Shown here: positions 50,101 through 59,148 of the stretch, piece by piece
Layout: every line of letters begins with the position of its first letter
Position numbering within the stretch: the stretch's first letter is position 1
NCBI RefSeq assembly: GCF_026672375.1
Contig: NZ_JAPPRA010000001.1
Location: 1,178,001-1,242,000 of the forward strand
Reading direction: 5' to 3'
Length of the DNA: 64,000 nucleotides
From: Caulobacter sp. SL161
GTDB taxonomy: Bacteria; Pseudomonadota; Alphaproteobacteria; Caulobacterales; Caulobacteraceae
Position numbers and translations under genes: made by a program
Notes under the pieces: generated by a model
What the model saw: only the letters and a program-made list of their open reading frames with translations
Told to the model about the DNA's origin: nothing
Database searches by the model: none

Positions 50101-51618
50101 GCAGCAGATGCGAAGAAAGAGAGGGGACTCGAACTCCTGAAGCCTATTTGGCTCTTCAGCCAAGCTTACGCCACGACGGGCGAGATACTGGCGCGCCTCG
50201 TCGACCGTGAAGCCGGTGTGCTCGAGCCGAGGAAGCTGCGTGTCATCAAGATCCGCGGGGATCACAAGCTCCTCGTAGGACGAGCGACACGAAAGGACGA
50301 CGCAGATCCATTCAAACTGCGCCGCGTCATGGAGCAGGCCCGCCAGGCGTTCAGGCCAGATGGATTGGCCGTGCCGTTCGTTCAGGGCGTCGATCGTAAT
50401 CAGGGTGCGCACACCCGCGGCCTGGCCGGCGGCGTTGAGCGCTCCCAAAAACTGCTTGGCCTGAAGGTGCTTGGGGAGATCCAGGGTCTGCAGGATCGCG
50501 CCCCAGGGCTCGGCGTCGGGCAGCGCGCCGCCGAGGATCATCAGCGCAGGCCGATCCCGCTCGATCTGAAAGTCGCATGCGTCAGCCAGCAGATGCGACT
50601 TGCCAGATCCCGCAACGCCGGTGACGAGGAGTGCTCGGGTTTCCAGATGATCCCAGTGTTCGGCGTTCAATTCCTGGGAAACGTCCTGCAGGACAGCCAA
50701 GAGGTTTGAGGCGACCTTCGCCTGCGCCGTTGGCTGGCCGTCGGGCAGTTGCGACCACACCGCTTGGTGCCAAGTCCGCGCCGCCGAGTAAGCCTTCTCG
50801 GACTGCGTTCGCAGCTCTTCCAGCGGCGCCGGTGTCCCACGAGCGCCGGCCGCTAGGGCGAGCGCCTTGATCAGCGCCCCGCACGCCTCGCCAACCTCTG
50901 GCGTATGGCCAAACGCCTTCGACAGCCGGTTGGCGATACCGTCGCCGAGGCTCTCCAGTTCGCGAAAGAATTCAGGATCGAGCGTTGTCGCAAGGATGCT
51001 TGTGCGGATCGGCAGATCGATGCTGACCTCGGGGCTATAGCGCCTGCCGAGACTCGTCCGCGTGCGGTCGAAAACGCTCTTGAACCAGTCATGGGTCAGC
51101 AGCGTCTGATCGAACCAATAGGCGAGGCGCCCGGCGGCCTTCGGACTTGAGCTCGACAGCCGTTCGCTGAGCTCGTGCGCGCCCCAGTGGTCGATGGTGA
51201 TGGTCCGTCCGGCCACGCGCGCCTGCTCGACGCGCTCGTCCCTCCAGGTCGTCCAACGTTGCAAGGCCGTGGTCACGTCGGTGCGCCGAGAATCGGCGAA
51301 GTCGAACGGGACACAGGCGATGAACCGGGTCATCTCCGGGTGCTTTTCGAGCGCCCTGGTCAGGGACTCGTCCAGCGAGCTGATCGCCGCGGCCGGGTCA
51401 GAATAGTATTTCACCTGCCAACCGACTTCGGAGCCATCGGCCAGGGTCGCGAAGCACTCGACGCCGCCGTCGCCGCCACGGCCTTTGCGAACGAAGCTCG
51501 TCCTCTCCCCGACGAGCGGCTCGTCACCCGCGAGTTGGCAGCAGAGCTCTTCGAAAGCGTCGGCCTTCGTGCCGCGGTGAAGGCGAATGGCGTCGAAATC
51601 AATGCTGGGCAGCGTCAT
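47116..51618 (-). CDS. Avs-like nuclease-STAND NTPase, putative anti-phage sensor
   Basis: 1500 aa from the ATG at 51618 (ten codons inside the longest frame). N-terminal Mrr/Cap4-like PD-(D/E)XK domain: FEELCCQLA, then KGRGGDGGVECFA (Asp50, Glu54) and VGWQVKYY (Gln68, Lys70). The STAND NTPase has Walker A GVAGSGKSH (334-342) and Walker B ITIDALNER (Asp410, Glu414); the IDALNE form is common in antiviral STANDs. The C-terminal ~1000 residues should be the phage-protein sensor and end in a highly acidic tail (EGEDAEVEED). Avs proteins detect phage terminase or portal and degrade DNA. Sub-type cannot be set by eye. Confidence 0.78.
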   Translation of the reverse strand: MTLPSIDFDAIRLHRGTKADAFEELCCQLAGDEPLVGERTSFVRKGRGGDGGVECFATLADGSEVGWQVKYYSDPAAAISSLDESLTRALEKHPEMTRFIACVPFDFADSRRTDVTTALQRWTTWRDERVEQARVAGRTITIDHWGAHELSERLSSSSPKAAGRLAYWFDQTLLTHDWFKSVFDRTRTSLGRRYSPEVSIDLPIRTSILATTLDPEFFRELESLGDGIANRLSKAFGHTPEVGEACGALIKALALAAGARGTPAPLEELRTQSEKAYSAARTWHQAVWSQLPDGQPTAQAKVASNLLAVLQDVSQELNAEHWDHLETRALLVTGVAGSGKSHLLADACDFQIERDRPALMILGGALPDAEPWGAILQTLDLPKHLQAKQFLGALNAAGQAAGVRTLITIDALNERHGQSIWPERLAGLLHDAAQFEWICVVLSCRSSYEELVIPADLDDTQLPRLEHTGFTVDEARQYLARRGVSLAEEPNRLQEFESPLFLRICCDALKLDGQALLSSGLGGVTAVFKLYTDAVARRVNEQLGAAPKRNLPQAAIQKLAQEMAETGYGFMPFSRAYALISEVVTPGISVQQDLLFQLENEGLLSSEPGFDVDQEEVVRFTFERMGDHAAAAYLLAKSVPSGGDVALLFAAGTPARLALEASRSFILNGLCQALSVQIPERFGVELLDAPDVPDLVFLRRAFTESLLNRAPATISPRTWELIEEIGGATLRFETLIALSTDPQLAYAERLDEELRLLAMPQRDAVWSIHIARSARARHLVDWVRSADQKAVDPGRAALTALQLCWFLTTSSRVIRDTATKALVAVLADRAQLAISLWGRFKALDDGYVVERLAAAIYGAAMQGRWTGAELCAVTVAVHADLFITPDVTPNALLRDHGRRLVQFANVRGVLPPDFDPETAEPPYSSPWPIEYVTKSTMKGYTRTHESGHVGRDQITASTIDGDFARYVLDGAIDDWSQVRRDVFPVPSAKQVAEAWLADFKSTATPAMLAAHEDLTIAFAKAADLANYVEKRDATKAAKAAFCDAIGEEAFERWSAEADHWRSEGMYQRAPMWRDGGPAEFSLAWGRRWVCKRAHDLGWSDALHGAFDAAVPNDRATHHVERIGKKYQWLALYELCARMADNLRPLPDRDNPEDIEGLRNIDPSLLVQATADDGWRRFDAPSFWVTPAPVFEPISVDGALAWLHAEKDFFDGIENIEVTNPQDQQRWLVLKGFETWRDGDNVLDREAWRRVGCLVVNKADLTRAVKKMATLHFQGGGDMPDARSRGYRGYLGEHPWAIRVDDEQAAMKTGDWPDPDEEAEWFTEWWPRGSARPLRRFPVRATVADYLAERSGYDGSIEQNINLHLPAGWLMDALGLRLTDGATIKYVDGDGAVKFWDPSVSLAGRSAALVDRASFLAYLEREGLVAIWAISGEKNVYGASYSDGFGGRKTYTRLYHSKGDQIVALERFESFDAPSAKQLATLRNGGVAEPDEGEDAEVEED

Positions 51619-51716
51619 CGCTACAGTTGCGGCGAGGCCTACCCTCAACGCAAGCGCAACCTTGACCGTAGGTACTCAAAGATGGTCGGTCTCGCGGCGG
51701 CTCGCGTCGCCGATCC

Positions 51717-53582
51717 TCAGCACTCGGCTTCGATGGCGGGCGCGATGATGGTTTCCCAATCCCGGATCACGAACAGGCAGGTCAGACGGTACAGAAGCCA
51801 ACAGCCATAGATGACGCTCGGATCGAAACACCCGGCCGATCCGAGCTGACCGTGAGCTACCTCATGGCGCAGGCGCGGGCCGGGACGAAGGTCAAAGGTG
51901 CGCTCAATCTCCGAGGCGATATCGGCTGTGAAGATCGACTCGAGTTTCGGCCGCATACGCTCGAAGAGACCGCTTAGCGACAGGTCCTCCTCGGTGGCGT
52001 CGCTGAAGCGCTTGGCAGGATCCTCGCCGGCCACGCTGAGGATGTGGCGCATGCACGGCTCCAGCTGGGGAATGAGCAGGTGCGCCGCCGACATCATGTC
52101 GCCCTGGACCAGACGCGCGAAGCCCAGGGCCATGAGCCATTCCTGGTCCCGCGCGACGAACGGAGAGCGGCCGACAATCGGCGCGAAATGCTGGGGGCCG
52201 ATCGTGAACCGTTGGGAGAGCACCAGCCGTGCGGGTTCGACGACGCCGGTGACGACCTGCAGGCGACGAAAGACTTCCGACCTTTCGATGGTGAGGGCGT
52301 ACCAAGCCTCGGATGGCTCATCGCCTCCGTGGAGACCTGGGATATGGGCCGCCTTGCGCCCTTTGCCGTCAATCAGCGCCGCGGCCATGGTCGCCATGAC
52401 CGGAGACCTGTCTAGCGAGGTGAGGGCCTCGCGCCGGAGGGTCTCAACGGACGGCGACCTCGCCAGCAGGGCAAACTCCCTGAGGGCCTTGGCGAGGCTA
52501 AGCTCCGTAAAGAGATCGGCGACCTCGTCCTTTTCGGCCTCCAGATCCATGTCGACGGGGATGGCCGCCATCTCGCCCAGCGACTTTTGCTGGAGGCGGC
52601 GAAGGTCCAGTCGCAGGTGTTCGGCCAGCTCGTCGACGTCATCGACATGTAAAAGCGCTTGCAGCGCGTCCATCACCCAGGAGGCTTCGGCGCCGACGGT
52701 GCTGACCTCTGCGCGCATGGCCAAGATCTCGTCCACGGCGCGCAGCTGACAGCGCCGCTTGGCCTCCTGCTCGCCATGCTGATCATAGAGATGCGCCGCC
52801 AGGTCCCAGAGGATCTTGGCCGCTATGGGGTAGGGCCTTTCCACCGGAGCCGACGCAACGCCCTCGGCATCGCCAGCGACCGAAATGGGATCGAAAAACT
52901 CGTAGTTCAGGCCAAGAAGGGCCGCATCCTTGAACGGAACATAGGCGGAGTCCGCGGCGCGGGCAGCCTCATAGAGGCGCTGTAGCACGGGCAGCATCTG
53001 GACAGGACGTTCGCGCTTCTTGGTGACGGCGCGCGCGATCTGGAGACCCCGGCGCACCTGGTCCAAAGCCGCCATGAGATTTGCGTTCGGCAGGTCGAAC
53101 TGCGGCCTCAGCGTTCCGTCCATAAGGCCACCGGCGCAAGCCTGATAGGCCTCGATCGCGGCATCAGCCATCGCGCGTCGTGTGCGCTCGTTCGACCAAA
53201 CGACGTCACAGAGACGCGCCTTGAGGCCAGGGTGGCTGGTCGAAGCCGCCACCTGCGCAAGAACTTCGACGAGCGGCTTGCCTAAGTCGGAAGAGGTCAT
53301 GGTTCGCCCCTGTAGCGTCACGACGCGACTTCCCCACACGTCGGCGGGGTCCGTCGTCCGAAGTGGCAGGTCACAGAGAACGCGAAGAAGCTCGAAGACC
53401 TGCGCTTCGATCGCCGCGCCGGCCTCCAGCGCCCGCGATCGGGCAGCGCCGAACGCCTCGGCCAAGGCGTAGGAATCGACGCGCTCAAGATTGGCGAGTG
53501 GGGCCTCGAAGCTGGCGGCCGTGAAATCCTCCAGGGCGAGAAGCCGGGGTTTTTCCGAACCCGATTGGTTCTCGTCGGTCAT
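51717..53582 (-). CDS. DUF4209-like protein with C-terminal HEPN motif
   Basis: 621 aa, no membrane segment. N-terminal two thirds helical and unrecognised (AIEAQVFELLRVLCDLPLR, then long helices). C-terminal LRPGPRLRHEVAHGQLG carries Arg572-His-x3-His577, the R-[NHD]-x3-H HEPN motif, in the RHxxAHG setting of DUF4209-type proteins. A HEPN RNase role is therefore likely but unproven. It lies 98 bp upstream of the Avs-like gene and 78 bp downstream of the giant nuclease gene on the same strand. Confidence 0.6.
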   Translation of the reverse strand: MTDENQSGSEKPRLLALEDFTAASFEAPLANLERVDSYALAEAFGAARSRALEAGAAIEAQVFELLRVLCDLPLRTTDPADVWGSRVVTLQGRTMTSSDLGKPLVEVLAQVAASTSHPGLKARLCDVVWSNERTRRAMADAAIEAYQACAGGLMDGTLRPQFDLPNANLMAALDQVRRGLQIARAVTKKRERPVQMLPVLQRLYEAARAADSAYVPFKDAALLGLNYEFFDPISVAGDAEGVASAPVERPYPIAAKILWDLAAHLYDQHGEQEAKRRCQLRAVDEILAMRAEVSTVGAEASWVMDALQALLHVDDVDELAEHLRLDLRRLQQKSLGEMAAIPVDMDLEAEKDEVADLFTELSLAKALREFALLARSPSVETLRREALTSLDRSPVMATMAAALIDGKGRKAAHIPGLHGGDEPSEAWYALTIERSEVFRRLQVVTGVVEPARLVLSQRFTIGPQHFAPIVGRSPFVARDQEWLMALGFARLVQGDMMSAAHLLIPQLEPCMRHILSVAGEDPAKRFSDATEEDLSLSGLFERMRPKLESIFTADIASEIERTFDLRPGPRLRHEVAHGQLGSAGCFDPSVIYGCWLLYRLTCLFVIRDWETIIAPAIEAEC

Positions 53583-53660
53583 GGCGCCCCTTCCCGTTCG
53601 ACACGTACAGCCGGTTGGACCTAGCGGCCGGTAGGTCGGCCGGCACGAGCCATCATAGCC

Positions 53661-56600
53661 TCAGTCCGGCGCTGCACGGCGCAACGCGGCGCGCTCCTCT
53701 TCCCTCGCAATGTAAGACTCGCACGACCGCGCGAGCTGTTCGAACACGGCGCCAAGACGGGGCGCATCGAGCTCGACCCGTCGACGCCACCCGCGAAACT
53801 TCTCCGCACGAAGTCGCTCGGCATCGCCGCCGGTATCCGTCGCCCACACAACCGTCCGGCGGTTGATGATCCCGAAGTAGAGCCCTTGAGCGAAGGACTC
53901 ATCGGCCCAGCGCTCCAGAACCGGCGCAAGCGCTGGGCTTGGCCAAAGACCGTCCTGTTCAATCCGGGTCCGGCCGACAAGTTCGCCAATGACCCTTAAG
54001 CCGTTCTGCACGCGACCGACCTTTTCGAGTTCGCTGACGGCTTTCGTCATCCACGCGTCGAAGAGGATCGGATCGACCGCGCCGGCTTCATCGGCCGCCG
54101 GTCCGCGACGGCAGTGCTCAAGGATGGTCCACCAATGTTGGACGCGCCACGCTCTGAACTCGCCGTCCTCATCCGACTTGGCTTCTGGAGCGCCATCATC
54201 ACGACGGTAGGCGCCTTCAACCGCCTGCACGATCAAGGCCGGATCATCGGCGACGAGGTTCGACAGCGCCCTCAGTCCCCGCTTGGTGTCCTGCAAGTGG
54301 CGGCAATAGAAGAATTCCAGCTGCACGATCTTGTCGCCGACGCGATCGGGAAACCGGTCGAGAACATCGAACAGGTCCTCGACGTCGTGCCCCGAGACGG
54401 GCGCGTCTTCGTCCGGCGGCCCAGGCACCAAGGCCAGCTGCGTGAGAATATCGACGACTAGTTCCGGCTCCAGTTGCGCGGCGTAGAGCTCTCCTCGCGC
54501 GAAGGCGGCGCGCGCGCGACCGACGTTCAGAAGCTCGCGACAAAGCCTGTTCAAGACGACCGGTTCGTCTCGGACGTAAGCGTTAATATTGCGCCAATAG
54601 GTCTGGCGATCATCCTCCTCCATCTGATCGACGAGCGTCCAAACGTCGGTGTCGGGGAGGGTCGCCAACAGCAGCGGCGCGGGCGACAGGCCTCTGCTCT
54701 GCCAGGCCTTCATACGTTGCCTAAGCAGGGAGAGTCGGTCGACGGGATCGAGCTGAGCCAGGAGGCCCGTGATAAACTCTTGGCGTTTAGGCCAATCATC
54801 CAGACTCGGATCAAGGAGGAGGTCGGTGACCGCGCCAACATCCAGTTCAGGCAAGTCTTTGTAGGCGTGATGGGCCAAGGCCCATGGCGACCCGACCGCA
54901 CGCGCGAACGTCGCGAGGCGGGCTAGCCCTCCCTCCTTCCAAATCTCCTGGACCGCCGCTGCTTGGGCGAGCGCGACACGCGCCTCACGGGACCGATGGT
55001 CCGCGTCGTCCCCATCGTCGTCCTCATCTTCGAACCGGACCCAGCCGGTCGCGAACAACCACTTGTGCCTCTCGATCAAATCGCGTGGCTGAAGCAGGTC
55101 ATAGACGGTGCGCGCGCGAGGATCCCAGTGCGCGTCGCCGCGAGGCAGGGGTTGGGGCTTGAGCCGCCAGAAGGCGCAACGACGAATTTCCGCGCGCGCG
55201 GCGGCGCGATCAGCATCGGTCGCTGTTTGACCCCAAGCCGTCACGACATCCCATAGACGTTCGAGTTCCTCGCCGTCGAAGCACGGGCTCTTTTCCGCGA
55301 GCTGCTTGACCGCTTCGCATGAGAGGTCCGCGCGCCCGAGGACCACGTCGTAGGCTTTCCGAGCGAGTTCCGGCCGGCGTGATTCCTGACCATGGCCAAG
55401 GGCCTCACGGCGATAGCGCGGCTTGACGTTGTAGAAGCCGTGACCAAGGCGCTGGTCGATGATGCCGAGCGCCAAGGTCCAGGCCACGTCGGGAAAATCC
55501 CGATCCAACACGCCCAGGACTCGCACCTGCAGGTCTTCGGGCGCCGAGGTTTGCGGGACCCACGGATGAAGCAGCGTCGCCAACGAGCGGATCGGCCCGC
55601 TGGCCAGATTGTCGTTCAATGGCCGCTTGCCGAGGGTCGCCAGAATTCTAGCGACCCGAGCGAACCGATCTTGCGACCAGGCCAGCCGCTCCAGCGCCCA
55701 AAGCAAACTGGTCCGGTAGTCGAGCCCATTTTGCGCCGTCACCGGCTTGATCAGGCGCCAGACGCCTCGGTCTTCGATCTCTCCGGTCGCGTCGAGGTCT
55801 CGCTCGACCGCCGCCAGAAAAGAGTCCGGAGCCGCTTCCGCGAGCGCGGGCAGCACATCGCGGACATGGAGCCAGATGGCCGGGTCTTCGACTTCGAAGA
55901 CGCGGCGAACCAGGCGCTCGATGGGCCAAACCGCATCACGACGGCCAATCAGAGCTTCGCCTTCAACCGCCAGGAAGACGAGGCTGTCGGCCAGATTGGT
56001 GCGCAGGCGACCGCTATGAGGGCGATCCTTGCCGTAGATGTTGGCCGCCCAGCGCTTGTCCTCATCCAGCGTCAAGGCGGGGTCTGGCTGGGTGAAGACC
56101 TCGAACGCCAGCTCAGCGAGACGGGCGATATCCGTCGCCGTAAGTCCCGCACGAAGTGCGTTAAACGCGTCCGGCCGCGATATGATTCCGCCGGCCCCGC
56201 CGACTGAAAAGATCGGCGCGTCTTCCATCGTAGCGAAGGTCTTGATCGCGACTTCCATCTCCTCGTCCGAGCGACCGGAGAACTCAGACAGCACACGACG
56301 ATCGCCAGGGTTATCCCAATACCAGCCGCCGGCGAGCGCCAACGCCAGCAGCGGTCGGATCAGGGCCGGCGTATCGGCCCACACCGGAAGACGCACGGAT
56401 CGAACCTCGGCGAGCCGGCGGCGGATAATGGAAATCCGTCGACCGGTCTCGTCATCCAGTCGCTCTTGGGCTTCACGGCTCAACGCCAGCGCCTCGCTCA
56501 GATGGCCAAACGCCTCCCAGGTCAGCGGCTCGACCACCGCTCCGGCGGCACGATCGGGATTGGACTTGTCGCTTGCCACAAGGACTTTGGCGCGGCCGGT

Positions 56601-57449
56601 GAGTCGGCCGAGCTGAGATTGGACGTCCGTTCCAAGGGCTAGGATCGTCAAAGGGCCTTCGAGACTCTTGAGGATCTGAAGACCGGCCGGCGTTCGGGCC
56701 ACCACCGCGCGCTGGGCCGCCGAACCAGCGATGTCACCGGCGATCATGAGGCGAGCGGCGAAGGCGGCGGCTTCGCCTCGGGTGTCCGCGGCGATGTCGA
56801 GGGTGGCGCGTTCGCCGCTGCGGAAGAAGCTCTCGATCTGGCCGCGGTTTTCCTCCGCAGCCTCGTCGAAGATCGAGAGTGGCAGCGGCGTCTTGCAGAC
56901 GTTCGCCCATTCATCCCAAAGGTCTTCGGGCGCGGCGAGGTCGCTCGTCGAGCGGCCCAGCCGCCCCTGCATCCAAATCAACGCGGCGGGCGCCTGCTCC
57001 AGCCATTGGGCAAGGGTCTCGGCGTCATAGACCAGGACGTCCTTCCACGCCCCTTCGGCGAGCCGCGCCTTGCGCCAGACCGCCTTCCGTGGCCAACGCC
57101 GGGCCGTGACAAAGACAAAGGTCGATTGGGCCCGAATCTCGGGAGGCGTGGCCGGCGTTCGCTTGTCGTAATCTTCCGACGCCTTGCCCGGGAGCGCCTT
57201 GCGATCCTTGCAGGAAAGCTCCCAGAACGAAGCTCCGTCCGGGACGAAGGCGTCGGCGCCGGTCGCCTGGACCTCGCCATCCCAACCTTCGTCATTGGTG
57301 CTGTCGTAGCCCGGGATATCGACCCGATGAAGGTCAAGCGTGCGCGCGTGAACCAAGCGCCGTAGCAGTACGGGCAGTTCGGCTCGGGCGGTCAGACGAG
57401 CGGCCCAGGCGTCGAGGTCGAGCGCGGAGATCGGCAACATCAGCTTCAA
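53661..57449 (-). CDS. Giant protein (1262 aa) with N-terminal PD-(D/E)XK-like domain
   Basis: The N-terminal ~190 residues have GYDSTNDEGWDGEV (Asp57) and GASFWELSCKDRK (Glu77, Lys81), KASEDYDKRT, then FVFVTARRWPRK and WKDVLVYDAETLAQWLEQAP. This pattern belongs to a nuclease-like family I have seen heading large island proteins. The Lys is four residues after Glu rather than two, so catalytic competence is uncertain. No clear P-loop follows; the remaining 1000 residues are helical-repeat-like. It is the first gene of the minus-strand block leading to ardA, and shares a 59-bp promoter region with the divergent membrane protein. Confidence 0.6.
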   Translation of the reverse strand: MKLMLPISALDLDAWAARLTARAELPVLLRRLVHARTLDLHRVDIPGYDSTNDEGWDGEVQATGADAFVPDGASFWELSCKDRKALPGKASEDYDKRTPATPPEIRAQSTFVFVTARRWPRKAVWRKARLAEGAWKDVLVYDAETLAQWLEQAPAALIWMQGRLGRSTSDLAAPEDLWDEWANVCKTPLPLSIFDEAAEENRGQIESFFRSGERATLDIAADTRGEAAAFAARLMIAGDIAGSAAQRAVVARTPAGLQILKSLEGPLTILALGTDVQSQLGRLTGRAKVLVASDKSNPDRAAGAVVEPLTWEAFGHLSEALALSREAQERLDDETGRRISIIRRRLAEVRSVRLPVWADTPALIRPLLALALAGGWYWDNPGDRRVLSEFSGRSDEEMEVAIKTFATMEDAPIFSVGGAGGIISRPDAFNALRAGLTATDIARLAELAFEVFTQPDPALTLDEDKRWAANIYGKDRPHSGRLRTNLADSLVFLAVEGEALIGRRDAVWPIERLVRRVFEVEDPAIWLHVRDVLPALAEAAPDSFLAAVERDLDATGEIEDRGVWRLIKPVTAQNGLDYRTSLLWALERLAWSQDRFARVARILATLGKRPLNDNLASGPIRSLATLLHPWVPQTSAPEDLQVRVLGVLDRDFPDVAWTLALGIIDQRLGHGFYNVKPRYRREALGHGQESRRPELARKAYDVVLGRADLSCEAVKQLAEKSPCFDGEELERLWDVVTAWGQTATDADRAAARAEIRRCAFWRLKPQPLPRGDAHWDPRARTVYDLLQPRDLIERHKWLFATGWVRFEDEDDDGDDADHRSREARVALAQAAAVQEIWKEGGLARLATFARAVGSPWALAHHAYKDLPELDVGAVTDLLLDPSLDDWPKRQEFITGLLAQLDPVDRLSLLRQRMKAWQSRGLSPAPLLLATLPDTDVWTLVDQMEEDDRQTYWRNINAYVRDEPVVLNRLCRELLNVGRARAAFARGELYAAQLEPELVVDILTQLALVPGPPDEDAPVSGHDVEDLFDVLDRFPDRVGDKIVQLEFFYCRHLQDTKRGLRALSNLVADDPALIVQAVEGAYRRDDGAPEAKSDEDGEFRAWRVQHWWTILEHCRRGPAADEAGAVDPILFDAWMTKAVSELEKVGRVQNGLRVIGELVGRTRIEQDGLWPSPALAPVLERWADESFAQGLYFGIINRRTVVWATDTGGDAERLRAEKFRGWRRRVELDAPRLGAVFEQLARSCESYIAREEERAALRRAAPD

Positions 57450-57508
57450 TCTGCTGCCCGACGCGAGTCGAGTCGACGACGATTAGAACCGCACGTTAGC
57501 CACCGGCC

Positions 57509-58432
57509 ATGGTTACAACGGTAGCGCTTGAGGGAAATCCGAGCCAACGTCTCGAGATGCATCACGACCTTTTCAGCGTTGACGGCCCGCTTTGGAAGTT
57601 CCTCTTCCTGGCTTGGCCTCCGGTCGTCTTCGTCGCCTTCTTGAAGCTCTTTCCGGATTTCGCGAGCAAGGCGGTCTTGTCGGTTCTTGAGCAGCGCCAT
57701 CGGCGCAGCCTGACCCAGTACAAGGACATGCTCGACCGGGACACGGCGACGGTCGTCGAGAGGACCAAGGGGCAGATCCAAGTCGATCACAGCACGCTCA
57801 AAGCGACCATGGATTTTATGGCCGCGAGCCAGTCGCGTCTCCGCGAGCACACGATTGGCGCCGTACAGGTCCTGTGGTCCGAAATCCTGGTCCTTCGGGA
57901 CGTCCATGCGAACCTGGCGACGTTCGAGACGATGTTCCTGGACGCTGAGATCGCTGAGGCGTTCCGCGAACAGGACGATGAGTTCATTCTCGGTTGGGTC
58001 GCGCCCTACGCCGACGAAAACAAGATCATGCAGCGCAATGTGGAAATGACGACCCTCGAAGCCGAGAAGCATCGTCCCTTCTGCGGCGACCGCCTTTGGC
58101 TGATCTTCGTCGTCCTGCGCAGCGTCTATTTCCGATCGGCCATACTCGTCAGCTGGGCGTTCAAGAAGGGCGTCTACACCCGCATGCTCGACGACTCCGG
58201 GATACAGCAACTGCTCAGTGGGGTCGTCGCGACAGCGGACGTGGCGGCCTTGAGAAAGGACCGCGCGCGCGGCTTCAATCAGATGCTTGGTCGCCTGGAA
58301 GCCATGTTCCTAGAGGAGGCGGCGCGGGTGATGAGTGGATCGGAGGCCTTCGCAGCCTCGCTGATCGACCTCTCGGCGGGCCTGCAGGTCCGCGAGAAGA
58401 CCTCTTTGGACGGCGGGCGGTCTGCGGGCTAG
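57509..58432 (+). CDS. Membrane-anchored coiled-coil protein, unknown
   Basis: 307 aa. One membrane segment at about 28-47 (PLWKFLFLAWPPVVFVAFL), then a long helical region (60-150; EQRHRRSLTQYKDMLDRD, VVERTKGQIQVD) likely coiled, and a C-terminal helical part with KGVYTRMLDDSGIQQLL. No known domain. It diverges from the giant nuclease gene with 59 bp between starts, so the two may be co-regulated. A membrane effector or scaffold is possible. Confidence 0.6.
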   Translation: MVTTVALEGNPSQRLEMHHDLFSVDGPLWKFLFLAWPPVVFVAFLKLFPDFASKAVLSVLEQRHRRSLTQYKDMLDRDTATVVERTKGQIQVDHSTLKATMDFMAASQSRLREHTIGAVQVLWSEILVLRDVHANLATFETMFLDAEIAEAFREQDDEFILGWVAPYADENKIMQRNVEMTTLEAEKHRPFCGDRLWLIFVVLRSVYFRSAILVSWAFKKGVYTRMLDDSGIQQLLSGVVATADVAALRKDRARGFNQMLGRLEAMFLEEAARVMSGSEAFAASLIDLSAGLQVREKTSLDGGRSAG

Positions 58433-58644
58433 GCAGGCATGAACCAAGTTGATCTGATCCGAACTTATCCCGGTCTAAGTCGTGGCCAGTCCGGTTGATA
58501 GACGAGATCCTGTCGCTCAATCGGTCTGGGGCGCGTTGAGCAGTAGCTCAAGCGAAGGACATGGCGGGCGTTGAGAGGAAGAGAGCCACCCGCCAAAAAC
58601 CGCTTGCAAATCGGAGCTGACGCGGCGAGCGCTTGTTCGTACCT

Positions 58645-58687
58645 CAGGTTTGGTTTTTCAAAACCTGGGCGACTCCTGTAGGAGGTC
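58645..58687 (+). promoter_or_regulatory. Tandem hairpins upstream of the HEPN-ParA operon
   Basis: CAGGTTT (58645-58651) pairs with AAACCTG (58661-58667); GACTCCT (58671-58677) pairs with AGGAGGTC (58680-58687) with one bulged base. They lie 57-99 bp before the HEPN gene start. The second holds AGGAGG and could hide or present a ribosome site or bind a regulator. The remainder of 58433-58743 shows no gene. Confidence 0.4.
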
Positions 58688-58743
58688 GTCTAGGCCGAGC
58701 GTAAGCACGGCGCGGCAAGATCTGAGGCGTGGGACCGATTTCG

Positions 58744-59148
58744 ATGAGCGCTGGAGCTTGGACACTGACGGAGTCCTTCACGGATGCTGCGGCCCGCTCC
58801 TACCTTGCGGCGATGGTCTTGGAAGATGCCGGCGACCCGACGACTTCGGGCCATCTCTATGGAGTGGCTGCCGAATGCGCGGTGAAGGGCTTCCTAGAAA
58901 GCGCCAACATCACGATCGACAAGCCTCTGAAAGTGCACTTCCCGAAACTCACCCAAGCCTTAGGGCTGCACGGTCAGGGGCGGACGATGTTGCCGTTGCT
59001 TGGCCTGCTGGAGGGCCCGCCTGAACTTTTGGCTGAGTATTCGATCCACTCTCGCTACGCCCAAGACAATTGCGTCGATGATGCTCTCTGTAGTGGCTGG
59101 AAGGCCGACACCCAGCGGATCCTGTCCTTTTGCGGTTTTTCGATATGA
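58744..59148 (+). CDS. HEPN-family small protein, first gene of an ATPase operon
   Basis: 134 aa from the ATG at 58744; a GTG at 58729 is an alternative. SYLAAMVLEDAGD, GHLYGVAAECAVKGFLES, VHFPKLTQALG and AEYSIHSRYAQDN are the conserved positions of stand-alone HEPN proteins (AAECALK helix, a following His, late W/Y-x-x-x-RY). The usual R-x4-6-H RNase motif is not evident. The stop overlaps the next start by ATGA (59145-59148). Within the operon it could be the effector or an adaptor. Confidence 0.65.
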   Translation: MSAGAWTLTESFTDAAARSYLAAMVLEDAGDPTTSGHLYGVAAECAVKGFLESANITIDKPLKVHFPKLTQALGLHGQGRTMLPLLGLLEGPPELLAEYSIHSRYAQDNCVDDALCSGWKADTQRILSFCGFSI

